Assembly: GCF_900107995.1 (NCBI RefSeq)
Contig: NZ_FNUM01000001.1
Coordinates: 724,936 to 788,935, forward strand
Origin: Alcanivorax sp. DSM 26293
Lineage (GTDB): Bacteria > Pseudomonadota > Gammaproteobacteria > Pseudomonadales > Alcanivoracaceae
Direction: 5' to 3'
DNA length: 64,000 bases
Both the position numbers and the translations under genes were made by a program. This document shows positions 63,686 through 64,000 of this stretch, piece after piece. Each line of letters begins with the position of its first letter. The first letter of the stretch is position 1. Under the pieces are notes generated by a model. The model saw only the letters and a program-made list of their open reading frames with translations. It had not been told where the DNA came from and did no database searches.

Positions 63686-64000
63686 TGTAGTGGTCTAATG
63701 AATCCGGACACCAACGTAGGGTGGTAAAATCACCACCTTAAGCGAGGTGTCATATGACCAGAAAACGACGATCCTTTACACCTGAATTCAAGCAGGAAGC
63801 CGCCAGCTTGGTGCTGGACCAAGGCTACACCGTTCCCCAAGCCAGCACATCGCTTGGTGTAGTCGAGAGCGCGCTGCGGCGCTGGGTTAAGCAGCTTGAG
63901 GCTGAACGCCAAGGTGTTACCCCCAAAGGCAAGGCTCTTACCCCGGAACAGCGCCGAATACAGGAGCTTGAGGCTCGGTGTGAGCGCCTGGAACGGGAGA
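63686..64000 (+). mobile_element. IS3-family insertion sequence, left end
   Basis: Starts about 63686 with a TGTAGTGGTCTAATGAATCC end, followed by GGACACC, typical of IS3-group inverted repeats beginning 5'-TG. The leader holds GCGAGGTGTCAT before the orfA ATG. The right end is beyond the window so the target repeat cannot be seen. Confidence 0.8.
63754..64000 (+). CDS. IS3-family transposase OrfA, C-terminus outside window
   Basis: First 82 codons: TRKRRSFTPEFKQEAASLVLDQGYTVPQASTSLGV is the HTH_38-type N-terminal helix-turn-helix of IS3/IS911 OrfA, followed by ALRRWVKQLEAERQGVTPKG and EQRRIQELEARCERLERE, the leucine-zipper region. An OrfB with DDE domain and a -1 frameshift site would be expected just past the edge. 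Confidence 0.93.
   Translation, partial: MTRKRRSFTPEFKQEAASLVLDQGYTVPQASTSLGVVESALRRWVKQLEAERQGVTPKGKALTPEQRRIQELEARCERLERE

Overview
The window reads as a chromosome segment of a GC-rich gammaproteobacterium with a defence-type genomic island inserted in it. The order hemA-prfA-prmC-moeB facing a TPR lipoprotein-lolB-ispE-tRNA-Gln-prs-rplY-pth-ychF, together with mreB beside gatCAB, is the arrangement I know from Pseudomonas-like genomes. The overall flavour suggests a marine relative such as Alcanivorax, but genus is an impression from gene order and style, not a proof.

Core chromosome (1-36.0 kb): mreB (partial) divergent from gatCAB; a crotonase and a cNMP-binding protein; moeB/prmC/prfA/hemA on the minus strand; TPR lipoprotein-lolB-ispE, tRNA-Gln(UUG), prs, rplY, pth; a GST; ychF; cysE and trmJ facing suhB; gabD-like dehydrogenase; a five-gene catabolic run (tartrate/isopropylmalate-type dehydrogenase, class III aminotransferase, D-2-hydroxyacid dehydrogenase, amidase, class I aminotransferase); then the queA-tgt-yajC-secD-secF operon and an RDD membrane protein. 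Intergenic spaces carry several families of short repeats (two REP-like palindromes, two 31-bp repeat families, and inverted periodic repeats bracketing terminators).

Island (about 36.08 kb to the right end and beyond): its left edge looks like the 3' end of a tRNA gene followed by a terminator, a plausible attachment remnant. Next come a ParE/RHH toxin-antitoxin pair, then a plus-strand block of DNA-processing genes typical of plasmids and integrative elements (zinc-ribbon/glycine-zipper protein, RadC-like JAB protein, DUF932, unknown, YqaJ nuclease, Gp3-like cysteine protein).

Facing that block is a minus-strand type 1 BREX phage-defence operon, 60.5 to 41.6 kb: HTH protein, brxA, brxB, brxC, [AlbA_2/ATPase regulator], [AAA ATPase + PD-(D/E)XK-like nuclease], pglX, [GmrSD/BrxU-like DUF262 protein], pglZ, [S23 four-helix-bundle protein], brxL. 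The bracketed genes are accessory insertions. A BrxR-like wHTH-WYL regulator and a lipoprotein sit upstream. The most unusual signal is a family of short CAGTTGTCAG-like repeats that bracket the S23 gene between pglZ and brxL and also sit in frame, as an inverted pair, inside pglZ. The right end holds AlpA, an inovirus Gp2-like gene cut off by an IS3-family element, and the start of that element.
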